Shown here: piece after piece, positions 1 through 5,489 of the stretch
Position numbering within the stretch: the stretch's first letter is position 1
How the letters are laid out: each line of letters opens with the position of its first letter
Assembly: GCF_019049755.1 (NCBI RefSeq)
Contig: NZ_JAFMOS010000624.1
Span: 1-36,050, forward strand
Reading direction: 5' to 3'
DNA: 36,050 bases
Source: Rahnella perminowiae
GTDB taxonomy: Bacteria; Pseudomonadota; Gammaproteobacteria; Enterobacterales; Enterobacteriaceae
Notes under the pieces: model-generated
Database searches by the model: none
Seen by the model: only the letters and a program-made list of their open reading frames with translations
What the model was told of the DNA's origin: nothing
Made by a program: the position numbers and the translations under genes

Positions 1-55
1 CATCAAGTTCAGATTCTTGCATTTCAGAACGGGTTAAAATTATTTTTATTTGCAT
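1..55 (-). CDS. N-terminus of a small leftward phage gene (cut by window edge)
   Basis: An ATG on the minus strand (complement of 53-55) opens a frame that runs off the left end after 18 codons. The peptide begins MQIKIILTRSEMQESEL. It lies 24 bases downstream of the small membrane-peptide gene ending at 80, so the two may share a leftward transcript. No family is recognised and the length is unknown because the gene is truncated by the window. Confidence 0.4.
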   Translation of the reverse strand, partial: MQIKIILTRSEMQESELD

Positions 56-79
56 GATTAAAACCCCGATACGGAAGTT

Positions 80-169
80 TTAAATAGATATTGGCAGTCC
101 GATTACGGCAGCCCACAATAAAACGCAGACAATAGTAGCCAATACGAATGCCTTGCCGCGATAGCTCAT
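80..169 (-). CDS. 29-residue single-pass membrane peptide
   Basis: A 29-codon frame starts at an ATG four bases after a strong Shine-Dalgarno sequence (GGAGG, complement of 174-178). After a short basic start (MSYRGK) the rest is one hydrophobic stretch (FVLATIVCVLLWAAVIGLPI), so it should be a one-span inner-membrane peptide. It lies in the leftward direction of the early left operon and just ahead of another tiny gene. Tiny membrane peptides in this position of lambdoid phages often act on host division or membranes, but no specific family is recognised and no function is claimed. The good ribosome site makes it more likely real than random. Confidence 0.45.
   Translation of the reverse strand: MSYRGKAFVLATIVCVLLWAAVIGLPISI
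91..119 (+). promoter_or_regulatory. Candidate promoter for the structured leader
   Basis: TTGGCA at 91-96 (five of six to the -35 consensus) is followed after 17 bases by CACAAT at 114-119 (four of six to the -10 consensus). Transcription would start near 126 and enter the structured leader beginning at 193. This is the best rightward candidate upstream of the leader, but weak matches like this also occur by chance. Confidence 0.25.
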
Positions 170-192
170 ATATCCTCCGGTGTGATTAGATT

Positions 193-283
193 GTTGTGGT
201 GGCTTTTCGCCGGTTACGCTCCGGCGTCGTTTTTACGACCGTTCTTTCACGAGGCAAACCCTTCAACCCTTTGCCACCACAAC
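193..283 (+). ncRNA. Leader stem-loop element 1
   Basis: GTTGTGGTGGC at 193-203 is perfectly complementary (11 of 11) to GCCACCACAAC at 273-283. Two more hairpins are nested inside: CGCCGG/CCGGCG (208-213 with 221-226) and GTCGT/ACGAC with a TTTT loop (226-239). The 3' arm of the outer stem overlaps repeat A1 (275-294), which can also pair with repeat B1 near 394-416, so the two folds exclude each other. This resembles attenuation or antisense-RNA immunity leaders. The function is inferred. Confidence 0.5.
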
Positions 284-294
284 GGAAAGAGCAC
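275..294 (+). repeat. Leader repeat A, copy 1
   Basis: CACCACAACGGAAAGAGCAC; a second copy at 655-674 differs at one base of 20. Its core is complementary to repeat B (TGCTCTT...GTTGTG), and its left half is also the 3' arm of the stem with 193-203. Confidence 0.65.
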
Positions 295-393
295 TGCATT
301 TGACCACCTTACGGCGCTTGCCAGTTGCATCGGTTCTCCGCCCTCATAACTAACGGTACTGGAGCAACTCGGGAGCATTCCGCATATCCGGTG

Positions 394-416
394 CAATGCT
401 CTTACCTGTTGTGTGC
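394..416 (+). repeat. Leader repeat B, copy 1
   Basis: CAATGCTCTT-ACC-TGTTGTG at its core; a second copy at 705-727 matches 21 of 23 bases. It is close to the reverse complement of repeat A (7 plus 6 paired bases around a small internal loop), so A and B copies can pair within one leader or between molecules. Confidence 0.65.
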
Positions 417-526
417 TGACCTCCCAGCCAACTTGGTTCGGGTTACACGCAACAGCGTGATTACGAACTGGCAGACTTTACCGTGCTGCCCCGTGTTGTG
501 GTTGCCGGTACTGCTTTCTTCCGGCA

Positions 527-796
527 TTGCGGTGTCGGTTATTTTGGTTGGCTGCCGGGAGCGGCCGCTGTACCAACCCTAATCCCGTCGTATTTTCTCG
601 CCGACATTTCACACCGCTATCAAGCGCTACCGTTAGCGCATCAGCCTGCGCATTCACCACAACTGAAAGAGCACGAACTTCACAGGCTTTAACTGCGCCT
701 CCATCAATGCTCTTGCATGTTGTGTGCCTGGCTTTTCACCACATCAGGCTCGGTGGTATCCTTGAAGCCCCTATAGCAAACAAGGATATAAAATGA
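527..796 (+). CDS. Candidate Ash/Icd-like leader-encoded protein
   Basis: This frame crosses the second half of the structured leader. Its C-terminal half contains a TTTERARTSQ segment (encoded by repeat A2) followed by SMLLHVVCLAFHHIRLGG (encoded by repeat B2). From memory this resembles the Ash / host-cell-division-inhibitor Icd-like proteins annotated in P1- and P4-type immunity leaders of enterobacteria. The stop codon overlaps the start of the downstream zinc-ribbon gene (ATGA at 793-796), which suggests translational coupling. The start is uncertain because several frames are open through this repeat-rich leader, and the coding reading could be a by-product of the conserved RNA. It is listed at low confidence for that reason. 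Confidence 0.35.
   Translation: MRCRLFWLAAGSGRCTNPNPVVFSRRHFTPLSSATVSASACAFTTTERARTSQALTAPPSMLLHVVCLAFHHIRLGGILEAPIANKDIK
655..727 (+). ncRNA. Compact 73-nt A2-B2 stem-loop, candidate immunity RNA
   Basis: Repeat A copy 2 (655-674) and repeat B copy 2 (705-727) bound a 73-nt segment that can close as one long hairpin by AAGAGCA/TGCTCTT and CACAAC/GTTGTG pairing. The size is similar to the processed CI RNA of satellite phage P4 and the c4 RNA of P1/P7, which terminate leader transcription by pairing with complementary leader sequences. Here the complementary partners would be A1, B1 and 193-203. The assignment is inferred from architecture, not from a sequence match. Confidence 0.4.
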
Positions 797-984
797 CGTT
801 AACAACCAAATGCCCTAAATGTGATTCATCATCATTCGAGCTGAACAGCAAAACAAAAGTTAAAGATTGCCGGCACAATTTACATTTTATTCAATGCGCA
901 TTATGCGGCGCTGCGATTAGCGTGGTCAGTGACCGCCATAATCACATTCTTGAAGAAATTGCTAAGAAACTTGGAATCCGGTAG
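793..984 (+). CDS. Small zinc-ribbon protein
   Basis: This 63-residue protein has two cysteine pairs, CPKC (residues 8-11) and CALC (residues 36-39), separated by a basic stretch (KTKVKDCRHN). This is a typical zinc-ribbon layout, so zinc binding and possibly nucleic-acid binding are likely. Its ATG overlaps the stop of the upstream candidate Ash-like frame, suggesting that it is translated from the leader transcript. Its 3' end overlaps the convergent leftward gene (962-1276) by 23 bases, so the two transcripts would collide or form antisense pairs. The specific role is unknown. Confidence 0.65.
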   Translation: MTLTTKCPKCDSSSFELNSKTKVKDCRHNLHFIQCALCGAAISVVSDRHNHILEEIAKKLGIR

Positions 985-1276
985 TTCTGCTATCAATTAG
1001 CGTCCTTTCTTCTTTTTCGTGTGCGGGAAGGTCGCTGGTTGGGTCATGATCTCGGCAGAGAGTTATAAAAGCGTTTTTTACAGAAAGGGCCAGTTTAGTT
1101 GCTGGCTCGACTTCAACTGCAAAACCCGGTTTCAGGTCAGTTCTTAAAAGAAAACTACAACCCGCTTGGGACAGAATATTTTTTAAGGTTTCACTGGCTG
1201 CTTCCTGAATAGCGCCTGGAAGCTCATTAAAATTTTTATCACTCATCTTCAAACCCCTCTGTTTTGAAACCGCCAT
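962..1276 (-). CDS. First gene of the left operon, unknown function
   Basis: This 104-residue protein is the first gene downstream of the left promoter (near 1350-1375), in the position lambda gives to N. It has a mostly helical middle (IQEAASETLKNILSQAG) and no recognised domain. Two starts are plausible. The ATG at 1276 lies in the 17-base start module shared with two other genes here (gcgagg-atgaccaatg). The internal ATG at 1246 also has a good GAGGGG site seven bases upstream, and an overlapping 14-codon mini-ORF ends there. The 1276 start is used because the same module marks clear starts at 2605 and 4573. It is not rich in arginine at the N-terminus, so an N-like antiterminator role is not supported. 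Confidence 0.6.
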   Translation of the reverse strand: MAVSKQRGLKMSDKNFNELPGAIQEAASETLKNILSQAGCSFLLRTDLKPGFAVEVEPATKLALSVKNAFITLCRDHDPTSDLPAHEKEERTLIDSRTTGFQVS

Positions 1277-1346
1277 TGGTCATACCTCGCGTTCTTTCCC
1301 GCCGTCAGAACTGTTACCCCGAGGCTGCTGTGCCGTCGATGGAGTA

Positions 1347-1375
1347 AAGTTAACTTAAACTAACACTCATGGCAA
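1347..1375 (-). promoter_or_regulatory. Left early promoter (PL-like)
   Basis: On the minus strand TTGCCA (complement of 1370-1375) is followed after 17 bases by TAACTT (complement of 1347-1352). The operator at 1349-1364 covers the -10 and spacer, and a second operator at 1384-1399 lies just upstream, as expected for a repressor-controlled left promoter. Confidence 0.5.
1349..1364. promoter_or_regulatory. Operator OL1 (GTTA-N8-TAAC)
   Basis: GTTAACTTAAACTAAC, one of four copies of the GTTA-N8-TAAC motif found on both sides of the repressor gene. It overlaps the -10 region of the left promoter, so bound repressor would block initiation. Confidence 0.6.
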
Positions 1376-1383
1376 GACGCTTA

Positions 1384-1399
1384 GTTAAATAAATCTAAC
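1384..1399. promoter_or_regulatory. Operator OL2 (GTTA-N8-TAAC)
   Basis: GTTAAATAAATCTAAC, 35 bases from OL1 and upstream of the left -35 box. It shares AAATCTAAC with the right operator at 1886-1901. Confidence 0.6.
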
Positions 1400-1441
1400 A
1401 AAAAGAGCATGAAAAACGTAACGTATTGTTTTTAGGTTGGT

Positions 1442-1834
1442 TTAATTTTTTTTATTTTTTCGAGCTTCTAGCAGTTCATAAAAAAGTTTATTCAGACCTT
1501 CAACCTTGAAACGAAGATTGGTCATATGCTGTTCTTTTTCTGACTCAGGCAGGGAATTAAAGAGCTTCAAAAGCTCTTTTTCAACTTCACTTAGAGGAGG
1601 GTTTGGTTTTTCTGCTTGTTCTGGGGTTTGGTTCTCATCACCAAATAAGATCCAAGTTGGCGTGCAACGTAAAGCTTCAGCAAGAGTAAATAAATTCTTA
1701 CCACCTGGCGTGCTATCCCCGCTTTCCCACTGCGAAATCGTGACATGCGATACCCCCACAACCTGAGCAAGGCTGCGTTGGGTGTATTTCATGTCTTTAC
1801 GCCGCGATTTAATGCGGTCACCAAGTGTTTGCAT
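1442..1834 (-). CDS. DicA-like lysogeny repressor (XRE family, no peptidase domain)
   Basis: A 130-residue DNA-binding protein. Residues 5-60 form an XRE/lambda-type helix-turn-helix (RSLAQVVGVSHVTISQWESG), followed by KNLFTLAEALRCTPTWILFGD, which closely resembles E. coli DicA. The C-terminal part is a short helical, probably dimerising segment (LSEVEKELLKLFNSLPESEKEQ). It lacks the S24 LexA/CI self-cleavage domain found in repressors of about 230 residues, so RecA-driven autocleavage is not expected. It is transcribed leftward, divergent from the Cro-like gene at 1916, with matching GTTA-N8-TAAC operators on each side. It should repress both early promoters and probably its own. The DicA-type assignment is confident; the operator link is inferred. 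Confidence 0.88.
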   Translation of the reverse strand: MQTLGDRIKSRRKDMKYTQRSLAQVVGVSHVTISQWESGDSTPGGKNLFTLAEALRCTPTWILFGDENQTPEQAEKPNPPLSEVEKELLKLFNSLPESEKEQHMTNLRFKVEGLNKLFYELLEARKNKKN

Positions 1835-1835
1835 A

Positions 1836-1851
1836 GTTAGATAATTCTAAA
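1836..1851. promoter_or_regulatory. Operator OR2 (GTTA-N8-TAAA)
   Basis: GTTAGATAATTCTAAA, one base short of the GTTA-N8-TAAC consensus, with an internal TTAGA/TCTAA inverted repeat. It starts two bases beyond the repressor start codon and lies upstream of the right -35 box, so it is suited to autoregulation. Confidence 0.5.
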
Positions 1852-1856
1852 TTTTC

Positions 1857-1885
1857 TTGACTTAAATATCTTGAACGAATAATTT
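1857..1885 (+). promoter_or_regulatory. Right early promoter (PR-like)
   Basis: TTGACT at 1857-1862 and TAATTT at 1880-1885 with a 17-base spacer. Operators flank it at 1836-1851 and 1886-1901. It would drive the Cro-like, YdaT-like and replication genes. Confidence 0.55.
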
Positions 1886-1901
1886 GTTAACTAAATCTAA
1901 C
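1886..1901. promoter_or_regulatory. Operator OR1 (GTTA-N8-TAAC)
   Basis: GTTAACTAAATCTAAC, directly after the right -10 box and covering the expected transcription start. It differs from OL2 at one position of 16. Confidence 0.6.
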
Positions 1902-1915
1902 AAAGGGGTTCAGCA

Positions 1916-2113
1916 ATGTTTAAAAAAGATGCAATTGAGTTTTTCGGGAGCGCCTCTGCTGTTGCCAAAGCTGCAGGCGTGAAGCCACCTTCTGTATCTG
2001 CTTGGAAGGAAATAATCCCAGAGCGCCGCGCGCGCCGCCTTGAGTTAGCTTCAGGCGGCGTTCTCCGCTACGACATGGATTTGTACAACAAAGATAACTC
2101 GTCTCAACAATAA
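1916..2113 (+). CDS. DicC/Cro-like regulator
   Basis: A 65-residue helix-turn-helix protein. The N-terminal motif KDAIEFFGSASAVAKAAGV followed by SVSAWKEIIPERRARRLE matches the DicC/YdaS Cro-like pattern (recognition helix near residues 27-35). It is the first gene rightward from PR, opposite the DicA-like repressor, as cro is in lambda. A good site (AAAGGGG, 1902-1908) precedes the ATG. It should bind the same GTTA-N8-TAAC operators to turn down repressor synthesis during lytic growth. Family assignment is strong from motif and position; operator sharing is inferred. Confidence 0.85.
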   Translation: MFKKDAIEFFGSASAVAKAAGVKPPSVSAWKEIIPERRARRLELASGGVLRYDMDLYNKDNSSQQ

Positions 2114-2123
2114 GAGCTGATTT

Positions 2124-2588
2124 ATGGAAATCAAACACAACCACATCAGAGACGCGCTACGCAACTGGGCGAGTGAAGTCTCACAAAGCCAGGTCGCGAT
2201 AAAAATAACGAAAGCGTATTTCGATCTCGGTCTGCATTCACCAATTCTGCAAATCGTCGAGCACGGCGACGGCACTGTTGATTACGCCGCGTTGCACAAC
2301 AACAAGCAGCAGATCTTTCGCTGGCTGGATAGCGATCGTCCCCGCGCCGTCCAGAACGTAGAGCTGTTGTTACCGGCCATTCTTGCCGCACTGCCTGCAG
2401 AACTGCGTGCCAGCCTGATTGCCGGTAACTCAGTCGAGTATCTGGCGACGCTGGCAATGAAGGCGAATCAGAAGCTGATCAGCTCAGTCCTTCTGCGTGC
2501 ACCGTTATCTGATTTTGATTCTGATTGTGAAGCCTGGGAGAGGGCTTACGCGTCGCTGCAACAGAGCGCGCGCGGTTTATTGCATTAA
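2124..2588 (+). CDS. YdaT-like phage protein (CII position)
   Basis: A 154-residue protein starting 10 bases after the Cro-like gene. Its N-terminus, with IKHNHIRDALRNWA and then ITKAYFDLG, recalls E. coli Rac prophage YdaT, which follows the RacR/YdaS pair in the same order as here. YdaT was first described as a toxin whose expression harms cells; proteins in this slot are also discussed as CII-like transcription regulators. The protein is mainly helical with no membrane segment. Position and N-terminal similarity support the family; the actual function in this phage is open. Confidence 0.65.
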   Translation: MEIKHNHIRDALRNWASEVSQSQVAIKITKAYFDLGLHSPILQIVEHGDGTVDYAALHNNKQQIFRWLDSDRPRAVQNVELLLPAILAALPAELRASLIAGNSVEYLATLAMKANQKLISSVLLRAPLSDFDSDCEAWERAYASLQQSARGLLH

Positions 2589-2604
2589 CAGCGAGGAATG
2601 ACCA

Positions 2605-2841
2605 ATGGCCAAATTTTCAAGAGAGCAAATCGAGCAGCAGATTAACGCCCATTTCGTGCGTGAAGGCGTCGAGAAGGGTGTCGCCATGACGCTGGCAATG
2701 CGCGGCGCTGATCACTACTGCGATTCAGCGAATGCGACGGTAGTCAGCAGCATTGCCCACGCAAAAACGTTCCTGAAATCCACGAAGCGGATCAAGGGCG
2801 CGCCGGATATCAAACGTAATCAGGGCAAGGGGCGCAGATGA
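2605..2841 (+). CDS. Small conserved-type phage protein, unknown
   Basis: A 78-residue basic protein with a helical body and a lysine/arginine-rich tail (KSTKRIKGAPDIKRNQGKGRR), compatible with nucleic-acid binding. Its start lies in the repeated 17-base module (gcgaggaatgaccaatg at 2591-2607). Its stop overlaps the next gene's start (ATGA at 2838-2841). It sits between the switch and the replication genes. No family is recognised. Confidence 0.6.
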   Translation: MAKFSREQIEQQINAHFVREGVEKGVAMTLAMRGADHYCDSANATVVSSIAHAKTFLKSTKRIKGAPDIKRNQGKGRR

Positions 2842-3011
2842 AAACTTTACGCTTTTCTAACGGCCAGTTCCGGTACGACGACATGCCGATCACCAAAACA
2901 TATCTGCGCATGCTGGTTCGCAAGCTTGCAGCCGAGCGAGCAGAAAGACAGTTATCACTGGAGCGTCAGCACCGGGCATTTGAGCAAGTTGCCGCAAGGC
3001 AAGGCTGGTAA
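2838..3011 (+). CDS. 57-residue phage protein, unknown
   Basis: This short frame starts at an ATG that overlaps the previous stop (ATGA) and ends two bases before the replication gene at 3014. The product is basic and helical (RMLVRKLAAERAERQ) with an N-terminal MKTLRFSNGQFRY. The overlap on one side and tight spacing on the other argue that it is a real gene in the PR operon. No function is recognised. Confidence 0.55.
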   Translation: MKTLRFSNGQFRYDDMPITKTYLRMLVRKLAAERAERQLSLERQHRAFEQVAARQGW

Positions 3012-3013
3012 GC

Positions 3014-4018
3014 ATGGCAAGTAGTTGGATAAAGATTGAAGTCATTACGCCGGATAAACCGGAGATTTTCCAAATGGCTGAGATTTTGAATATCGACCCT
3101 GATGCTGTTCTCGGAAAGATGATCCGTGTCTGGGCTTGGGCCGACCAACAAACGATAGACGGTAACGCAAAAGGTAACGCTGCGAGCGTTACACGTTCGG
3201 TACTTGATCGCGTTACTTGCGTGTCAGGTTTTGCGAATGCACTCATCGATGTGGGTTGGCTTGCAGAAATGGATGGGAGGCTATTTTTCCCAAATCACGA
3301 ACGGCACAACGGGGAAACATCGAAAAAACGCGCACTTACAAATAGGCGCGTTGCTAAGAGTAGGGATGAGAAACGCACTAGTAACGCTGAATGTAACGCA
3401 AGTAGCGTTACAGATACGTATCAAAAAGCGTTACCAGAGGAAGAGGAAGAAGAAGATAAAGAACTAAAAGATAAAACCCTTTTGTCGGTCGCTGAAAAAA
3501 ACCAGCACCCAACGAAGAAAAACGCAGCGGGTTCTTACCCTGATGAATTTGAAACCCTCTGGCATGAATACCCAAAGCGCGAAGGTGGGAATCCGAAAAA
3601 CAAAGCTCACTCATGCTGGAAAGCCCGAAAGCTGGAAGGGGTGAGCACGGAGGCAATGCTCGAAGGGACGCGGAGATATCGGCAGTACTGCGAAATACGC
3701 GGTCAGGCCGGTACCGAATTCGTGATGCAGGCACAGCGGTTTTACGGCAAAGAGCGTGCCTTTGAAAACGACTGGCAGGTAAACACCGGGGGATTGAACC
3801 ATGCAAAAAACATCGCAAGCACCATCGGCAACACCGGCGAATCCATTGCCGAGCGGCAATTACGAGCTGGTCGCGAACAATGGGCCAGAGAACGTGGACA
3901 CACCGGCATGGCGCCTGTGGGACCTCATGATCAAAATCTACAGCACCCGATGGGTAGCGAAGAATGGCAATCGGCCTTCGGACCTCTGGGAAAAACAGAT
4001 CGGGGCTATGACGAGTGA
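3014..4018 (+). CDS. O-like replication initiator
   Basis: A 334-residue protein in the lambda O position, directly before a P-like gene. Residues about 1-105 form a compact N-terminal domain (starting MASSWIKIEVITPDKPEI) of the kind seen in phage replication organisers. A charged linker follows, including a run of eight acidic residues (EEEEEEDK). The C-terminal half contains FETLWHEYPKREGGNPKNKA and AQRFYGKERAFENDW, a segment common in phage replication proteins and compatible with helicase or loader contact. The gene itself carries eight GTAACGC iterons (3162-3434), as lambda O carries its own origin. It overlaps the P-like gene by 218 bases, far more than usual. Initiator role is well supported by context; exact family is not certain. 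Confidence 0.75.
   Translation: MASSWIKIEVITPDKPEIFQMAEILNIDPDAVLGKMIRVWAWADQQTIDGNAKGNAASVTRSVLDRVTCVSGFANALIDVGWLAEMDGRLFFPNHERHNGETSKKRALTNRRVAKSRDEKRTSNAECNASSVTDTYQKALPEEEEEEDKELKDKTLLSVAEKNQHPTKKNAAGSYPDEFETLWHEYPKREGGNPKNKAHSCWKARKLEGVSTEAMLEGTRRYRQYCEIRGQAGTEFVMQAQRFYGKERAFENDWQVNTGGLNHAKNIASTIGNTGESIAERQLRAGREQWARERGHTGMAPVGPHDQNLQHPMGSEEWQSAFGPLGKTDRGYDE
3162..3434. other. Probable replication origin: two iteron arrays inside the O-like gene
   Basis: Eight exact copies of GTAACGC or its complement occur at 3162, 3174, 3186(-), 3210(-) and at 3381, 3393, 3405(-), 3428(-). Each array has two forward then two reverse copies, with start-to-start spacings of 12, 12, 24 and 12, 12, 23. 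A purine-rich, AT-rich stretch follows (3436-3480), like an unwinding element. In lambda the O-binding iterons also lie inside gene O, next to an AT-rich segment. Origin function is inferred from this parallel. Confidence 0.7.
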
Positions 4019-4454
4019 CCAGATCACTCGAGTTTGCAACGCCTGCGTTGAGCGCTGCGAAGCGGGCAGTCATTGGCCGCCAGACTTTGCCGAGTTCATC
4101 GCGCTTGTAGCCGAAGTCGGCGGTGGCCTGGTCGGACTTACGGTTAACGACGTTATCGCCGAATACAAGCGCTGGAAATCCGAGTCATGGCGTTACGGCA
4201 CGTCCGAGCAGTTCCCATGGCGCCATCCGATTTTGTATCACATCTGCGTCGAGATGCGTCGAGAGGGCGTAGAGCGCCGACTGACACAGCCCGAAATGGA
4301 CCGTCTGGCCGGTGTGAAGCTGGCTCGCTGGGAGAAGAAATTGGCTGCGGGTTTTTCGGTACCGCCAATCCGCCGACAGATTGCCGCACCAAAGACACCT
4401 GCAGGCCCGACACCGGCCATGCAGATGGCAGCAGGGAAACGCTATGTCGAGTGA
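3801..4454 (+). CDS. P-like helicase-loader replication protein
   Basis: A 217-residue protein, close to the 233 residues of lambda P. The body (WRLWDLMIKIYSTRW, then a helical region and WPPDFAEFIALVAE) follows the pattern of the phage P-type family, which captures host DnaB helicase and delivers it to the O-bound origin. The chosen ATG follows a GGGGG stretch. It lies 218 bases inside the O-like gene in another frame. A later ATG at 3927 would shorten the overlap but would remove part of the conserved-looking N-terminal segment. Its end overlaps the next small gene by 11 bases. Confidence 0.75.
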   Translation: MQKTSQAPSATPANPLPSGNYELVANNGPENVDTPAWRLWDLMIKIYSTRWVAKNGNRPSDLWEKQIGAMTSDQITRVCNACVERCEAGSHWPPDFAEFIALVAEVGGGLVGLTVNDVIAEYKRWKSESWRYGTSEQFPWRHPILYHICVEMRREGVERRLTQPEMDRLAGVKLARWEKKLAAGFSVPPIRRQIAAPKTPAGPTPAMQMAAGKRYVE

Positions 4455-4569
4455 GTTTGAGCCAGACGACGAAGCAGTCGGGCTGGATGAAGAAATGGAA
4501 CTCCTGCTGCTGCAAACGCCAGCCGGCCGCCAGATGTTAGAGAAGTCAAAATCAAAGAGCGAGGAATGA
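4444..4569 (+). CDS. 41-residue acidic phage protein
   Basis: This frame starts 11 bases before the end of the P-like gene and ends three bases before the next ATG, so it fits the operon exactly. The peptide is very acidic at first (EFEPDDEAVGLDEEMELLLL) and lysine-rich at the end (KSKSKSEE). No domain is recognised. Small acidic phage proteins often bind host factors, but this is only a remark. Confidence 0.5.
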   Translation: MSSEFEPDDEAVGLDEEMELLLLQTPAGRQMLEKSKSKSEE

Positions 4570-4572
4570 CCA

Positions 4573-5004
4573 ATGAGAACCACTCCTGAAACAAATAATT
4601 ATATCCGAGAGGTTCGCCCTCTGCAGGATGACGGCTGCGACTACACCGCAACCATCATCGACCGCTGGAATTGCGCTGCGCGGGCCCGTAGTCGGGTAAC
4701 TGCCACCCCTCCAGTAAAACCGGTACCGGTCACTGAGGCTGCAAAAGCGAGCGGTGTCGTTGTGAAAATCGGTAACCGAATTTCATACGGGAAACGCGTC
4801 ACTATGGGTATTTATCAGCTCCACCTGTCAGGAAAAACAGACAGGGAAATTGCTCGAGCGCTCTGCATGTCAGAAGACTCGGTGAATCACCTGCTCAAGC
4901 GCGGAACACCTTCCCGCAAGTCACTTTACATGAAGTGCGCTGCGTCCCCGCTCCCGACTGAATCCGAAATCATGCGTCACCTGGCAGCGGAGAGCAAAGC
5001 ATGA
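4573..5004 (+). CDS. Phage protein with a resolvase-type helix-turn-helix
   Basis: A 143-residue protein. After an extended N-terminus, residues about 78-112 read as a simple helix-turn-helix (MGIYQLHLSGKTDREIARAL, then MSEDSVNHLLKRG), similar to the HTH found in resolvases and sigma-like factors. DNA binding is therefore likely. The start lies in the third copy of the gcgaggaatgaccaatg module. The stop overlaps the next start. No family name is recognised; a regulator of the accessory operon is possible. Confidence 0.6.
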   Translation: MRTTPETNNYIREVRPLQDDGCDYTATIIDRWNCAARARSRVTATPPVKPVPVTEAAKASGVVVKIGNRISYGKRVTMGIYQLHLSGKTDREIARALCMSEDSVNHLLKRGTPSRKSLYMKCAASPLPTESEIMRHLAAESKA

Positions 5005-5489
5005 AAAAGCTAACCCTTGAGAAAGCGCAGGAACTGCTCGAATTCCTGAAAGGCAAAGCCGCCAGCGGCGACATAACGATCTCGCAGGAAAACTACCTGC
5101 AGGCAATGGAACTGGCGGTAATGGCCTTATCAGCAATGCAGGCCAAGCCGATTGGGTACATTTCAGAGCGCAATCTGAATGCTTTAGGAAAGCAGTTTTC
5201 AGTGTGCGTTAAGCATGAGCCTGTAATGGTTCGACCGATACCACTCTACACCACCCCACAGTCAGCCCATATGGAGCCGGTGATTCCTGAAGGCTATGCG
5301 CTTGTGCCGATTGAGCCAACAGAAGACATGGTCATCAATGGATTCGAATCTAAACCAGACCAGTTCTTTAGTTCAGATGAAGAATGGGAAGCATACGAAG
5401 AGATGAGCGGCTGCGCACAGGCCGCGCACCGCGCAAAATTATGCTGGGCTGCCATGATTGCCGCCGCTCCTAAGCCGGAGGCCCTATGA
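5001..5489 (+). CDS. Ea22-like accessory phage protein
   Basis: A 162-residue protein with an N-terminal helix, then a segment PIGYISERNLNALGKQ...PLYTTPQ and a C-terminal VIPEGYALVPIEPTEDM... AAMIAAAPKP. These phrases recur in many enterobacterial phage proteins of the ea22/DUF-type modular group, which are recombined piece by piece between phages. Function is unknown. The start overlaps the previous stop (ATGA at 5001-5004). Confidence 0.6.
   Translation: MKKLTLEKAQELLEFLKGKAASGDITISQENYLQAMELAVMALSAMQAKPIGYISERNLNALGKQFSVCVKHEPVMVRPIPLYTTPQSAHMEPVIPEGYALVPIEPTEDMVINGFESKPDQFFSSDEEWEAYEEMSGCAQAAHRAKLCWAAMIAAAPKPEAL

Noticed and set aside
325..582. 85-codon rightward frame in the leader
   Set aside because: No ribosome site, and its Ash-like phrases come from the repeated leader RNA; the frame coupled to the downstream gene (527-796) was kept instead, at low confidence.
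3408..4073. 221-codon open frame on the minus strand
   Set aside because: It lies fully antisense to the O-like and P-like genes, has unnatural composition and no ribosome site or promoter; a shadow of strong coding on the other strand.
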